From Planctomycetota bacterium (lineage in GTDB: Bacteria; Planctomycetota; UBA1135), in NCBI GenBank assembly GCA_002705055.1, contig PAHY01000027.1, positions 25,187 to 89,186 of the forward strand: a stretch of 64,000 bases of DNA. Reading direction: 5' to 3'. A program made the position numbers and the translations under genes. Below are positions 1-8,319 of the stretch, in pieces. Under the pieces are notes generated by a model. That model was not told the DNA's origin and did not search any database. It saw only the letters and a program-made list of their open reading frames with translations. The first letter of the stretch is position 1; each line of letters begins with the position of its first letter.

Positions 1-33
1 CTCAGCCAGATCGTCAACGAGCAGATTCAGTAG
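1..33 (+). CDS. 3' end of an unidentified gene (truncated by window edge)
   Basis: The first 33 bases read as ten sense codons (LSQIVNEQIQ) followed by TAG. A strong terminator hairpin begins about 40 bases later, which supports a real gene end. Ten residues are too few to name the product. Confidence 0.35.
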   Translation, partial: LSQIVNEQIQ

Positions 34-73
34 CGCCGCCGCGCCGCCTCCGGGCGGAGCGCACTGCGCAACC

Positions 74-99
74 GGGCGCGGGCCTTCGGGTCCGCGCCC
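74..99 (+). terminator. Rho-independent terminator, UUCG tetraloop
   Basis: An 11-bp GC-rich stem (GGGCGCGGGCC pairing with GGTCCGCGCCC, one G-U) closes on a TTCG loop and is followed by TTATTCTT. It would end the gene that enters from the left. The T-rich tail also serves as the likely -10 box of the next gene. Confidence 0.75.
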
Positions 100-100
100 T

Positions 101-106
101 TATTCT
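101..106 (+). promoter_or_regulatory. -10 box TATTCT for the BrkB-like gene
   Basis: TATTCT lies 8 bases before the ATG at 115. This is the same leaderless spacing seen at many other genes in the window. No convincing -35 box can be assigned because the terminator hairpin fills that position. Confidence 0.4.
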
Positions 107-114
107 TGGGGCGC

Positions 115-1002
115 ATGGAGCCGCTCCCGCTGACCCGCCGCCTGACCCAGTCGATCCGCGACTTCATCGGGCGCTTCTTCCACGCGATGCGCGAGGAAGA
201 CCTGGGCGGGATCGCGGCGCAGATGACCTACTACTTCATGCTGGCGCTGTTCCCGACCCTGATCCTGATGGTCTGGGTCCTGGACCTGCTGCCGCTGAAG
301 GGGGATATGGCCGCGGCGGTCGGCCGCAGCTTCCACGGCGTCTCGAAAGAGCTGGGCACGCTGATCCAGCGCTACATCGAAGAGTTCGCCAAGCGCCAGC
401 CTTCGGGCGGACTGCTGCTGTGGATTTTCGCAGCGCTGTGGGCCGCGTCGCGCGGGATCAGCGGCGCGCGCAAAGGGCTGGACCGCGTCTTCCGCCCGGA
501 GCGCCGACGCAACTTCGCCAAGCTGCGCGCCTTCGATCTGCTGACGACGCTGCTGGCGATTCTGTTCGTCGGCCTCGCGCAGTTCCTGATGCTCGGCGGC
601 CAACAGCTCGCGCGCTTCGTCGTCAACCTGGTCGGCCTCGAGGAACGCTACGCGATCGCCTGGAGCTTCGTCCGCTGGCCGCTGGTGCTCAGCCTGCTGC
701 TGCTCGGCGTGGTGATGGCCTACCGCTACCTGCCCTCGCGCAAGCTGCCCTTCCGCTACCTCTTCTACGGAGCGGTGCCCACCGTGCTTGGCTGGCTCGC
801 TCTCGGCGCCGGCTTCCGCATCTGGCTGCGCAACCTCGGCAACTTCGACAAGATCTACGGCAGCCTGACCAGCTTCTTCCTGCTGATGTTCTTTCTGTGG
901 CTGGTTTCACTGTGCCTTTTGATCGGAGGGCAGACGGCGTATGTGATGGCGGCGGATGAGGGGGAGGAGGGGGAAGTGAGTGATTTGGATGGGGAGGAGT
1001 AG
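115..1002 (+). CDS. YihY/BrkB family inner-membrane protein
   Basis: This 295-residue polytopic membrane protein matches the YihY/virulence factor BrkB family. Family features visible are the N-terminal stretch around GGIAAQMTYYFMLALFPTL, a WAASRGISGARKGLDRVF segment near residue 115, and a C-terminal YGSLTSFFLLMFFLWL helix. About six hydrophobic helices are apparent, and the tail is acidic (EGEEGEVSDLDGEE). The family was once called RNase BN by mistake; its true function is unsettled, and transport or envelope roles are suggested. I chose ATG 115 over an in-frame TTG at 106 because TATTCT sits 8 bases upstream. The gene stands alone between a terminator and a repeat pair. Confidence 0.9.
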   Translation: MEPLPLTRRLTQSIRDFIGRFFHAMREEDLGGIAAQMTYYFMLALFPTLILMVWVLDLLPLKGDMAAAVGRSFHGVSKELGTLIQRYIEEFAKRQPSGGLLLWIFAALWAASRGISGARKGLDRVFRPERRRNFAKLRAFDLLTTLLAILFVGLAQFLMLGGQQLARFVVNLVGLEERYAIAWSFVRWPLVLSLLLLGVVMAYRYLPSRKLPFRYLFYGAVPTVLGWLALGAGFRIWLRNLGNFDKIYGSLTSFFLLMFFLWLVSLCLLIGGQTAYVMAADEGEEGEVSDLDGEE

Positions 1003-1007
1003 CGGTC

Positions 1008-1086
1008 TGCCACGATGCGCATCGCGGAAAAACGGTCGGCGCGCAAGCGCGCCTCCAACGTTTTTCGCTCTTGCGCATCGGGCGCG
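1008..1086 (+). repeat. Covarying palindromic repeat, copy 1A (orientation A)
   Basis: This imperfect palindrome starts 5 bases after the BrkB-like stop codon. Outer arms GATGCGCA (1014-1021) and TGCGCATC (1072-1079) pair. The core GCGGAAAAACGGTCGGC pairs loosely with CCTCCAACGTTTTTCGC around an inner stem GGCGCG-CAAG-CGCGCC. It is the same family as the elements at 3238, 59200 and, inverted, at 1249, 3449, 4026 and 59374. Confidence 0.85.
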
Positions 1087-1248
1087 ACCTCATTCCTGCC
1101 CCCTCCTTCTCTGACGGCCCCTTCCGGACACTCCCCAGCGCATTCCATGCTCGTGGCGGTCTGGAAGGGGCATCGGAGGACTTTCCTGAGGAGGGAGGCC
1201 TGGGGGTGTGGATGACCCAGTGAGGGAGGAGTGGTGGCAGAAGCGGCT
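1087..1248. other. Spacer inside repeat pair 1, no gene seen
   Basis: This 162-bp stretch separates the two inverted copies. It is itself semi-palindromic: GGCCCCTTCC in its first half is answered by GGAAGGGGC in the second. The whole 1008-1332 block therefore behaves as one long imperfect inverted repeat. No start codon with coding character is present. Confidence 0.6.
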
Positions 1249-1332
1249 GCGCCCGATGCGCGAGAGCGAAAAGCGTAGGAGGCCGGCTTCGCCGGCCGAC
1301 CGCTTTTCCGCGACGCGCATCGAGGCAAGCCG
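1249..1332 (-). repeat. Covarying palindromic repeat, copy 1B (orientation B)
   Basis: This is the inverted partner of copy 1A. Arms GATGCGC (1255-1261) and GCGCATC (1315-1321) enclose GCGAAAAGCGTAGGAGG and CGACCGCTTTTCCGCG around a GCCGGC-rich inner stem. It ends about 37 bases before the DUF1800 start codon. Confidence 0.85.
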
Positions 1333-1357
1333 CGTCCCACACCACCCCACCACACGC

Positions 1358-1363
1358 TAAAGT
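1358..1363 (+). promoter_or_regulatory. -10 box TAAAGT for the DUF1800 gene
   Basis: TAAAGT is followed by exactly six bases and then the ATG at 1370. The preceding GC is shared with the TAAACT box at 3572. The spacing implies that transcription starts at or next to the ATG. Confidence 0.5.
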
Positions 1364-1369
1364 CAACCC

Positions 1370-3220
1370 ATGCCCCTCCTCACCCTCACTCTCCTCCTCA
1401 CCCAAGGAGAAGCCATGCCCGCTCCCGCCATGCCGGGGCCTCCGAACGAGGTTGCGCAGGCGACCGACGCCGCGCAGGAGCCGCAGGAGCTCTCGGAAGA
1501 GGAGCGGCGCCGGGTGGCTGAGCGGCAGCGGGCGCGCCTCGAGCGGGCGCTGGCGGACTCGGCGTTGACGGCGCGCGAACGCGCGGTGCACCTGCTCTCG
1601 CGTCTGGCGTATCACCCGACGCCCGCCGAGCTGGCGCAGATCGAACGCGTGGGCATCGTGCGTTGGGTGGACAGTCAGCTGCAGGAAGGCCAGCCGCAGA
1701 ACGCGCGCTTTGCGCGCCGGATCGCCGAGCTGAAGGGAGTCAGCGTGGCGCCGGGCGAGGCCTACGCCTGGGCGCTCGAAGAGGCGCGGGTGGCAGCCGG
1801 GCTCAGCGCGGTGGCGCAGCCGGGGCAGGCAGAGGTGGATCTCAGCAAGCTGACCCAGCTCGAGCGGGATGCGATCGAGGAAGCGCGCGAGGTGGCGCGC
1901 GACGAGTTCCGACGCAAGGTGTATCAGCTCGAGTTCGAGTTCCTCGGGTCCACCCTGGCGCGCGCGGTCGAAAGTGATCGGCAGGGTGAAGAGGTGCTGG
2001 CCGACTTCTGGCGCAATCACTTCAACATCGATCGGCGCAAGAACCGCCAGCAGGCAGCGCTGTGGATGCCCGAGTGGGAGAACGAGGTCATCCGCGGTCA
2101 TCTTTGGGGCAGCTTCGAAGAGCTGCTGTTCGCGACGGCCCAGCATCCGGCGATGCTCTACTACCTCGATCAGTCCAGCAGCCGTCGCCGCTACACCGAG
2201 GCCGAGATCGAACGCTTCCGTCAGCGGGAGCTGCGCCGCGGCACGGACCCCGCGCGGATCGAAGAGGCGATCGCGCGTCAGGCTCAGGGCGGCCCCAACG
2301 AGAACTACGCGCGCGAGCTGATGGAGCTGCACACCCTGGGCGTGGACAATGTCTACGAGCAGAGCGACGTGGTGGCCGTCGCCGAGGCGCTGACCGGTTG
2401 GACCTACCGCGGCCGCGCGGACGACGCCGAGCAGGCCTACCGCTTCGTCTTCCAGCGGGGGCGTCACCAGGTGGGGCAGAAGGAGCTCTTCGGAGAGCCG
2501 CTTCCGCACGCCGAGGAGGCTACGGTGGAGCAGGGCGAGGAGATCCTGCGCCGGCTCGCATCTCATCCGGGCACGGCGGACTTCATTTCGCGCAAGCTGG
2601 TGCGCCGTCTGGCCGCCGACCAGGAGCCCGAAGTCCTCGTCGACGCGGCCAAACAGGCCTGGGAGGAGAGCGGAGGCGACCTCGACCAGGTCGTGCGCGC
2701 GATCGTCCTGCACCCGGCCTTCTACGAGCGCGAGCTGTACCAGGGCAAGGTGAAGACGCCGTGGGAGTTCGTCGTCAGCGCGCTGCGCGCGGTCGACGCC
2801 GAGGTGCATGACCCGCGCGTGGTGCTGCGCTCCCTGCAGGAGATGGGGATGCCGCTCTACCAGTGCGATGTGCCGACCGGCTGGTCGGATGCTGCGGTCG
2901 ATTGGCTCGATCCCGGCGCCATGGCCTATCGCTGGAACTTCGCCGAACAGCTGGTCGCCGGCCAGCTGCGCGGCGTCTACCTGGAGCGAGGCTGGTACGC
3001 CGACTGGCTGGTCGGGCTTGAGCCGGCGCAGTGGCCGTCCGCCTTGGCCGCTCGCCTGGTCCCCGCCGGGATCGGCGACCAGACCGAAGCGGCTCTCGCT
3101 CAGACGCTCGAGGAGTACCTGCAACGTCCGCGGACGCAGCAGCGCGGGGTACGCTCGATCGAGATTGCGCCGACGCTGATTGCCTTGTTGCTGGGCTCGC
3201 CCGAGTTTCAGCGGCAGTGA
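1370..3220 (+). CDS. DUF1800 domain-containing protein
   Basis: The 616-residue product matches DUF1800. Typical signatures are AVHLLSRLAYHPTPAEL near residue 67, FWRNHFNIDR near 214, a GGPNENYARELMELHTLGV block near 305 and VKTPWEFVVSALRA near 460. In other bacteria DUF1800 proteins are exported and usually sit beside a DUF1501 gene. No DUF1501 gene is in this window. The N-terminus (MPLLTLTLLLTQGEA) is a weak signal peptide without basic residues. An in-frame ATG at 1415 has a good AAGGAG Shine-Dalgarno, so translation could also begin there; 1370 is preferred because of the TAAAGT box six bases upstream. Palindromic repeats lie close to both ends of the gene. Function is unknown. Confidence 0.88.
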   Translation: MPLLTLTLLLTQGEAMPAPAMPGPPNEVAQATDAAQEPQELSEEERRRVAERQRARLERALADSALTARERAVHLLSRLAYHPTPAELAQIERVGIVRWVDSQLQEGQPQNARFARRIAELKGVSVAPGEAYAWALEEARVAAGLSAVAQPGQAEVDLSKLTQLERDAIEEAREVARDEFRRKVYQLEFEFLGSTLARAVESDRQGEEVLADFWRNHFNIDRRKNRQQAALWMPEWENEVIRGHLWGSFEELLFATAQHPAMLYYLDQSSSRRRYTEAEIERFRQRELRRGTDPARIEEAIARQAQGGPNENYARELMELHTLGVDNVYEQSDVVAVAEALTGWTYRGRADDAEQAYRFVFQRGRHQVGQKELFGEPLPHAEEATVEQGEEILRRLASHPGTADFISRKLVRRLAADQEPEVLVDAAKQAWEESGGDLDQVVRAIVLHPAFYERELYQGKVKTPWEFVVSALRAVDAEVHDPRVVLRSLQEMGMPLYQCDVPTGWSDAAVDWLDPGAMAYRWNFAEQLVAGQLRGVYLERGWYADWLVGLEPAQWPSALAARLVPAGIGDQTEAALAQTLEEYLQRPRTQQRGVRSIEIAPTLIALLLGSPEFQRQ

Positions 3221-3237
3221 GCGGGGAGGGGGCGATC

Positions 3238-3316
3238 TGCCACGATGCGCATCGCGGAAAAGCGGTCGGCGCGCAAGCGCGCCTCCAATGCTTTTCGCTC
3301 TTGCGCATCGGGCGCG
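3238..3316 (+). repeat. Covarying palindromic repeat, copy 2A (orientation A)
   Basis: Almost identical to copy 1A: arms GATGCGCA (3244-3251) and TGCGCATC (3302-3309), with core GCGGAAAAGCGGTCGGC and GCCTCCAATGCTTTTCGC. It begins 18 bases after the DUF1800 stop codon. Confidence 0.85.
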
Positions 3317-3448
3317 ATCGCAGGCATCCCCCTCACAAGACTCGCTGACGATCCCTCCACCCTCGTTTGAGACTCGCTGAGGCGGGCGTGTGGGCATGTG
3401 CACCAGTCTCCCGATGAGGAATCACGGAGGAGGGCGGAGGAATGTGCC
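3317..3448. other. Spacer inside repeat pair 2, no gene seen
   Basis: This 132-bp stretch lies between copies 2A and 2B. It contains a short direct repeat of GACTCGCTGA and CACGGAGGAGGGCGGAGG-type purine runs. No coding character is seen, and it differs in sequence from the spacer of pair 1. Confidence 0.5.
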
Positions 3449-3533
3449 CGCGCCCGGTACGGCGGCGCGAAAAGCGTAGGAGGCCGGCGCAGCCGGCCGA
3501 CCGCTTTTCCGCGAAGCCGTACCGAGGCAGGGC
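3449..3533 (-). repeat. Covarying palindromic repeat, copy 2B (orientation B)
   Basis: The core matches the other B copies (GCGAAAAGCGTAGGAGG, CGACCGCTTTTCCGCG), but the outer arms are different: CGGTACGGC (3455-3463) pairs with GCCGTACCG (3516-3524). The arm sequence therefore changed on both sides together, and it does not match its partner 2A. Confidence 0.85.
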
Positions 3534-3571
3534 ACACCCCATCAGCACCCTCCACCACACTCCTCACCCGC

Positions 3572-3577
3572 TAAACT
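3572..3577 (+). promoter_or_regulatory. -10 box TAAACT for the VOC gene
   Basis: TAAACT is followed by seven C residues and then ATG 3585. The arrangement GCTAAA-T before the start is nearly the same as at 1358. Confidence 0.5.
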
Positions 3578-3584
3578 CCCCCCC

Positions 3585-3980
3585 ATGCCCACTCCCACGC
3601 CTCCGATCGAAGGTTTGCGCCACCTCGCCCTCTACGTCTCCGATGTCGAGCGCTCGGTCGCCTTCTACCAGGAGGTCTTCGGCATGGAGCTCGAGTGGCA
3701 GCCCGATCCGGACAACGCCTACCTGACTGGTGGTACCGACAACCTCGCCATCCATCGCGGCCAGGTCGCTCCGAAGACCAACCTCGATCACCTCGGCTTC
3801 CTCGTCCCCACCATGGACGCTGTCGACGCCTGGGAAGTACACATCCGCGCCCTCGGCCACGAACCCTTCGCGCCCGCCAAGACGCACCGCGACGGCGCCC
3901 GCTCCTTCTACTTTCCGGATCCGGACGGCCACGTTATCCAGATCCTCTTCCACCCGCCGATCAGCCGCGGCACAAGCTAA
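3585..3980 (+). CDS. VOC (glyoxalase/bleomycin-resistance fold) protein
   Basis: This 131-residue protein has the vicinal oxygen chelate fold. It opens with GLRHLALYVSDVERSVAFY and ends with a FYFPDPDGHVIQILF motif; a central NLDHLGFLVP strand starts the second beta-alpha-beta-beta-beta unit. Candidate metal ligands are the His in LRHLAL, the His in LDHLGF and an acidic residue near the C-terminal PDGHVIQIL. Family members act as lyases, dioxygenases or binding proteins, and the substrate cannot be told here. It is monocistronic, lies between repeat elements, and converges with the surface-protein gene. Confidence 0.85.
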   Translation: MPTPTPPIEGLRHLALYVSDVERSVAFYQEVFGMELEWQPDPDNAYLTGGTDNLAIHRGQVAPKTNLDHLGFLVPTMDAVDAWEVHIRALGHEPFAPAKTHRDGARSFYFPDPDGHVIQILFHPPISRGTS

Positions 3981-4025
3981 TCGGCGCCAGCGTATCCGCT
4001 TCCGCAAGTGCGAAGTGGAAGCGCG

Positions 4026-4117
4026 CCGCGCCCGGTGCGAGGCTGCGACAAAGCCTTGGAGGCTGGCGTAGCCAGCCGACGGCTTTTCGCGGGCCGCGCA
4101 CCGTGGCAGGCGCGCGG
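4026..4117 (-). repeat. Covarying palindromic repeat, solo copy between convergent genes
   Basis: A single B-type copy between two gene ends. Arms CGGTGCG (4033-4039) and CGCACCG (4097-4103) pair. The middle stem is AAAGCC against GGCTTT, where other copies have AAAAGCG against CGCTTTT, and the inner stem is GGCTGGC-GTA-GCCAGCC. All three stems differ from the other copies yet still pair. It could act as a two-way terminator here. Confidence 0.85.
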
Positions 4118-4131
4118 CCCACAATCCCGAC

Positions 4132-7100
4132 TTAGGGGAAGTCGAACGAGTTGACCGGGGTCAGTTCGCAGCGGGTTAGGTCCAGTGCTTGGAAGTAGGC
4201 GGTGATGCCCGAGGCAGAGGCGGGCACGTTGGCGGAGACCAGCGCGTTGCCTTGGGCCGAGGCGAAGCCCGTGCCGACCTGCTGGGCCGCGTCGATGCCG
4301 AAGTCCACGCCGGAGCAGACGCCGCTCGGGGTCGACCCGGTGGCGATGCCGTAGACGATGACGATCTGGCCGCCGCCGGCGGCGCCACTGACCTGGAAGG
4401 TGTTGACCTGGCCGGCGATTCCGGGGGAGGGATCGGACAGGGTCAGCGGGACCTCATCCGGGTTGACGCCCTGCACCTTCTGGACCACCTGGGCGATGAT
4501 CGACGAGCCGGTGTCGACGACCTCAAAGCCGTAGCCGAGCGGCACGTCGCCGTCGACGCTGAGGCCTTCGAAGCCGTTGCTGGAGGTCGAGCCCGCCGTC
4601 AGGATGACGAACTGATCGCCGAACTTCGGCTCGAATCCGTTGACCAGCTGGATGCGCAGGCGGCCGTCCAGCTGCGCCACGCCACCGACCACCATCTGAT
4701 CGTGTTCGGTGTCCGGGGTCAGGCCGCCGATCTTGATCACAGCGCGGCCGTCGACCGTCTGGATGTAATCGCCGGTGATGGTGCTGGTGCCGATCGCATC
4801 GCCGATCGCCCAGGTGCCTTCATTGACGATGTTGAACTGCGTGTTGGTGATCGTCGAGCTGTTCTCGAGGCGAGCTCCGTTCACGTTGGTGAAGGAGGTG
4901 CCCGTCATGCTGAGGCCCGCCTGCACCTTCATGGTGCCGCGGTTCTGGTGCTGGGCACCGCTGCGGCCCAAGGTGGTGGTGCCCTGAATCTCGACCAGGC
5001 CGTCGTTCTCAAGCTGCGTGTTCAGGGCGCGCGTTCCGCCCGACCCGGCGAGCGTGCGCAGCGTGCCCAGGTTGCTCACTTCATTGCCTGCGCTCGCGTT
5101 CAGAATGGTCGCGTAGCTCGAGGTCTGCGCGGTCAGTTCAATCGTTCCATGGTTGGTGATCGGAGCCGGAACGTTCAGCGTGCCGTTCCCGTACACGCCA
5201 TCGCCGCGGACACGCAGCAGATGATCACTGCCGACTTCGCCCGTCAGGGTGACCGTGCCGCGAAGATTGGCTTCGTAGCCCGAGGTGAAGCCGGGGTCGA
5301 GCTCCAGCGCGCCCGAGGAGATGAGCGGCACGCCGTTCACGGTGCCGCCCAGCATCCGCGTGGTGCCGGAGGGGATCTCGAAGCTGCCGTCCAGGTTCAT
5401 GACCCCGCTGTTCATCTCGAAGGTCATGTTGTTGCCGAAGGTGACCGAGTCGCCCGTCGACACGTTGAGTGTTCCGTTCTGGATGATCGGGCCATCCTGG
5501 AAACTGAGCGGGTGATCCACCTGGATCAGGCCGCTGTTGGTGATGTCCCCGCGCAGGGTGCGCGGTCCTCCGCTGCCGGGGCTGATGCGCAGCGTGCCCT
5601 GGTTATTCAGCGCAACGTTGGTCGAGCCGACCTGGACGGAGTAGCTGGCGTTCAGCGCCGTGAGTTCGATTTCACCCTCGACGCTGGTGGTCCCCGCCAG
5701 ATTCAGCGCGCCGTTCCCGTAGGTGCCATCTCCGCGGACATGCAGCGTCTGGCCGGCCTTGACATCACCGGTCAGGGTCGAGGTGCCGCGCAGGTTCGCG
5801 TCGAGCGCCGAGGTGTAGCCGGCACCGAGTTCTAGCTGCATCGACGAGTACAGCGGAGTCCCCGTGATGGCTCCACCCAGCAGGCGGGCAGTGCCGGACT
5901 GATGCTCGAAGCTGCCGTCGATCTGGAGCAGACCAGCGGACTGCTCGAAGGTCATGTTGTTGTTGAAGCCGAGATGAGCCGCAGCGTCGACCTCGATCGT
6001 GCCCGAGTTGAGGATCGGGCCATCCTCGAAGGTCGTGGGCGCATCGGCATCGATCGTGCCGGAGTTGCTCAGATCGCCGCGCAGGAAGCGCGGGCCCCCG
6101 GTGCCCGGCGAGGTGCGCAGGACGCCGCTGTTGTCCAGGGTCTGGTTGGTCGTGCCCAGCCGCACCGAGTAGGAAGCAGCCTGCGACGTCATTTCGATCT
6201 CGCCGGCGTTGGCGTTGCCCGTCGTGTTCAGGGTGGCGTTGCCATAGGTTCCCTGCCCTTCGATGGTGAGCTTCTGCATCGGCTTCAGGTCGCCGGTCCA
6301 GCTCGCGGTTCCTTGGGTGCGCGCGTCGAAGGGGGAGGTGAAGCCGGCGCCAAAGCTGAGGTCCGTGGAGGCGAAGACCGGGACGCCGGTGATCGCGCCG
6401 CCGGTGAAGGAAGCGTCGCCATTGGGGTGGAACCAGCTGCCGTCGATCTGCAGCGTGCCTGCTTCCTGAGTGAAGCTGCGGTTGTTGGTGAAGACCACGG
6501 AGGCGCCCGGGTCGACGGTCCAACTGGCGCGGTTGGTGTAGCTCCCGGCGCCAAGCTGCAGCGGCCCGCGCACTTCCACGTTGCCGTCGTTAATGAAGTT
6601 CGCGTTCAAGAGCCGCAGTCCACCGGTTCCGGCTTCAAAGCGCATCGTGCCGGTGTTGGTGAGGCCGTTGCCGCCATCATTCAGCGTGGTGCTGTAGGAG
6701 TTGGCGGGGACGCTCTGAATCATGGTGCCCGCGTTGGTGGTCGCCTGAGTCAGCGTCAGAACCGCGTTGCCCGAGGTCGTGTTGCCCAGCAGGCGCAGTG
6801 TTTGGCCCGCCTTCAGGTCGCCAGTCATCGTGGCGGTTCCATAGGTCTCGGCGTCGAACGCGGATGTGAAGCCAGCGCCGAACTCGAGGTCCGTCGCGGC
6901 GAAGCGCAGCGTACCCACCGTCGTGCCGCCGTGGAACTGAGCCGTGCCGTTCGGGTGGAAGTAGTCGCCGTCGGAGACGTCGAGCGTTCCATCCGTCTGG
7001 GTGAACAGGATGTTGTTGTTGAACAGCATCTGCGCGCCGGAGATCGGGGCGATGCTGCCCTTGTTCTCGAAGGGGCCGACCTGCAGATTGGTGTTCGTCG

Positions 7101-8319
7101 CGAAGGTCATGCTTCCGCCCAGATCGTTGAGGTAGTTGCCCTTCAGCACCCGGGCGCCGCCGGCGCCTGCTTCGGTGTTGATCTGCCCCTGGTTGACGAA
7201 GCGCAGTCCGGTGCTGATGTTCTGCGTGACCGAGAAGCTTCCGGTCGGCGAGGACATCCAGATCTGGCCCTGGTTGATCTGGTCGCCGGTGCCGAGCCAG
7301 GTGGTGGTGTTGTTGCCGTAGGTGTTGTCGCCGTAGAGTTCGAGGATCTTCCCTGCGCGCCAGATGCCATCCACCGTGCCGGAGCCAATCATGCGCAGGC
7401 CGCCGTTGTCCAGGTTGCTGAAGTCAATCTGCAGATCCGAAGCTGCGAGCACCGGCTTGTTGTTGGTGATCTCGCCGGCGTTCCAGATGAAATCACCATT
7501 GGTCTGCAGCATGGATCCATCGACGCGCAGCTCGCCCCCGTCCATCTGGAAGGTCACGTTGTTGTTCACCGTGAGCGAGTTCGCGCCCAGGATGTGCATC
7601 CGATTCTGGTCCTGGATGAAGGGCCCGGTGCTGAAGCTGGTGGGCTGGCCGATGTTGACGAAGCCGCGGTTAAGCAGCGAGCCGTTGATCGAGCGCGTGC
7701 CGCCCGCTTCGGTCAGCGTGGTGATCGTGCCGCCGTTGTCGAGCTGCGAGCCCGAAGCGATCGTCAGGGTCGAGGCATAGGCGCCGCCCACCGAGAGCAG
7801 GTCGATCCGATCGGCGTTATAGGGGCTGCCGGACAGCGTCAGGCTCGAGTTGCCATAAGTGCCGTCGGCGGCGACCTGCAGCAGACCTTCGTTGTAGAGG
7901 TTCTCGATCGAGCTTCCGCCCCAAGAGACGACGGTGCTCCAGTTGGTCATTTGGCCACCGCCGCTGAAGCTCGAACTGGCGAGCCGCAGCACCGAAGTGT
8001 TGCCGGTGCCCATCGGCGTACCGATGCCCATATTGGAGAGGACATTCAGGTTGCGGCCGTTGGTGAACAGAATCGCATCCTGACCGGTGAGGTCGAGGCG
8101 ATCCAGGGTCACATTGATGTCGAGCGTGACCTGAAGCGGGCCGGTCTGACCGATCAGCGCCCAGTGCGCAGGATCGTTCGGGATGCTGCCCACATTCCAG
8201 TTGGGGGCATCGTTCCAGTTATCGGAGCCGCCGACCCAGGAGTGAGTCTGGGCAGTGGCGGCGGTGGGAAAAAAGAGGGCGGCGCAGAGCGCCAGCACCA
8301 GTCGAGAGAGGGGCTTCAT
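4132..8319 (-). CDS. Large secreted repeat protein, beta-helix type surface protein
   Basis: The 1,395-residue product begins with a clear signal peptide (MKPLSRLVLALCAALFFPTA, cleavage after ATA). An opening SWVGGSDNWNDAPNW unit follows, as in autotransporter-type beta-strand proteins. About six repeats of roughly 175 residues come next, each with elements like DGTYGN, LxNxGTLR, LDGSFExxSG and LGAGYTS, rich in Asn, Gly and Thr. This pattern suggests a long right-handed beta-helix. From about residue 1190 there is a sheet-rich stretch (GDYIQTVDGRAVIKIGGL). The last ~110 residues (from LTLSDPSPGIAGQVNTFQVS) form a separate beta-sandwich-like domain also seen in other secreted proteins here. 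No autotransporter barrel is visible. The start was set by the signal peptide; the open frame runs on upstream without coding character. Likely cell-surface or secreted; role unknown. Confidence 0.85.
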   Translation of the reverse strand: MKPLSRLVLALCAALFFPTAATAQTHSWVGGSDNWNDAPNWNVGSIPNDPAHWALIGQTGPLQVTLDINVTLDRLDLTGQDAILFTNGRNLNVLSNMGIGTPMGTGNTSVLRLASSSFSGGGQMTNWSTVVSWGGSSIENLYNEGLLQVAADGTYGNSSLTLSGSPYNADRIDLLSVGGAYASTLTIASGSQLDNGGTITTLTEAGGTRSINGSLLNRGFVNIGQPTSFSTGPFIQDQNRMHILGANSLTVNNNVTFQMDGGELRVDGSMLQTNGDFIWNAGEITNNKPVLAASDLQIDFSNLDNGGLRMIGSGTVDGIWRAGKILELYGDNTYGNNTTTWLGTGDQINQGQIWMSSPTGSFSVTQNISTGLRFVNQGQINTEAGAGGARVLKGNYLNDLGGSMTFATNTNLQVGPFENKGSIAPISGAQMLFNNNILFTQTDGTLDVSDGDYFHPNGTAQFHGGTTVGTLRFAATDLEFGAGFTSAFDAETYGTATMTGDLKAGQTLRLLGNTTSGNAVLTLTQATTNAGTMIQSVPANSYSTTLNDGGNGLTNTGTMRFEAGTGGLRLLNANFINDGNVEVRGPLQLGAGSYTNRASWTVDPGASVVFTNNRSFTQEAGTLQIDGSWFHPNGDASFTGGAITGVPVFASTDLSFGAGFTSPFDARTQGTASWTGDLKPMQKLTIEGQGTYGNATLNTTGNANAGEIEMTSQAASYSVRLGTTNQTLDNSGVLRTSPGTGGPRFLRGDLSNSGTIDADAPTTFEDGPILNSGTIEVDAAAHLGFNNNMTFEQSAGLLQIDGSFEHQSGTARLLGGAITGTPLYSSMQLELGAGYTSALDANLRGTSTLTGDVKAGQTLHVRGDGTYGNGALNLAGTTSVEGEIELTALNASYSVQVGSTNVALNNQGTLRISPGSGGPRTLRGDITNSGLIQVDHPLSFQDGPIIQNGTLNVSTGDSVTFGNNMTFEMNSGVMNLDGSFEIPSGTTRMLGGTVNGVPLISSGALELDPGFTSGYEANLRGTVTLTGEVGSDHLLRVRGDGVYGNGTLNVPAPITNHGTIELTAQTSSYATILNASAGNEVSNLGTLRTLAGSGGTRALNTQLENDGLVEIQGTTTLGRSGAQHQNRGTMKVQAGLSMTGTSFTNVNGARLENSSTITNTQFNIVNEGTWAIGDAIGTSTITGDYIQTVDGRAVIKIGGLTPDTEHDQMVVGGVAQLDGRLRIQLVNGFEPKFGDQFVILTAGSTSSNGFEGLSVDGDVPLGYGFEVVDTGSSIIAQVVQKVQGVNPDEVPLTLSDPSPGIAGQVNTFQVSGAAGGGQIVIVYGIATGSTPSGVCSGVDFGIDAAQQVGTGFASAQGNALVSANVPASASGITAYFQALDLTRCELTPVNSFDFP

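Noticed and set aside
106..114. TTG at 106 as start of the BrkB-like gene
   Set aside because: It lies inside the likely -10 box. ATG at 115 gives the normal spacing and the usual N-terminus.
855..3567. Several short frames in the repeat gaps with matching peptides (for example EKRSAR... and GKAVG...)
   Set aside because: The peptide similarity comes from the palindromic DNA repeats being read in several frames. No start signals or codon bias.
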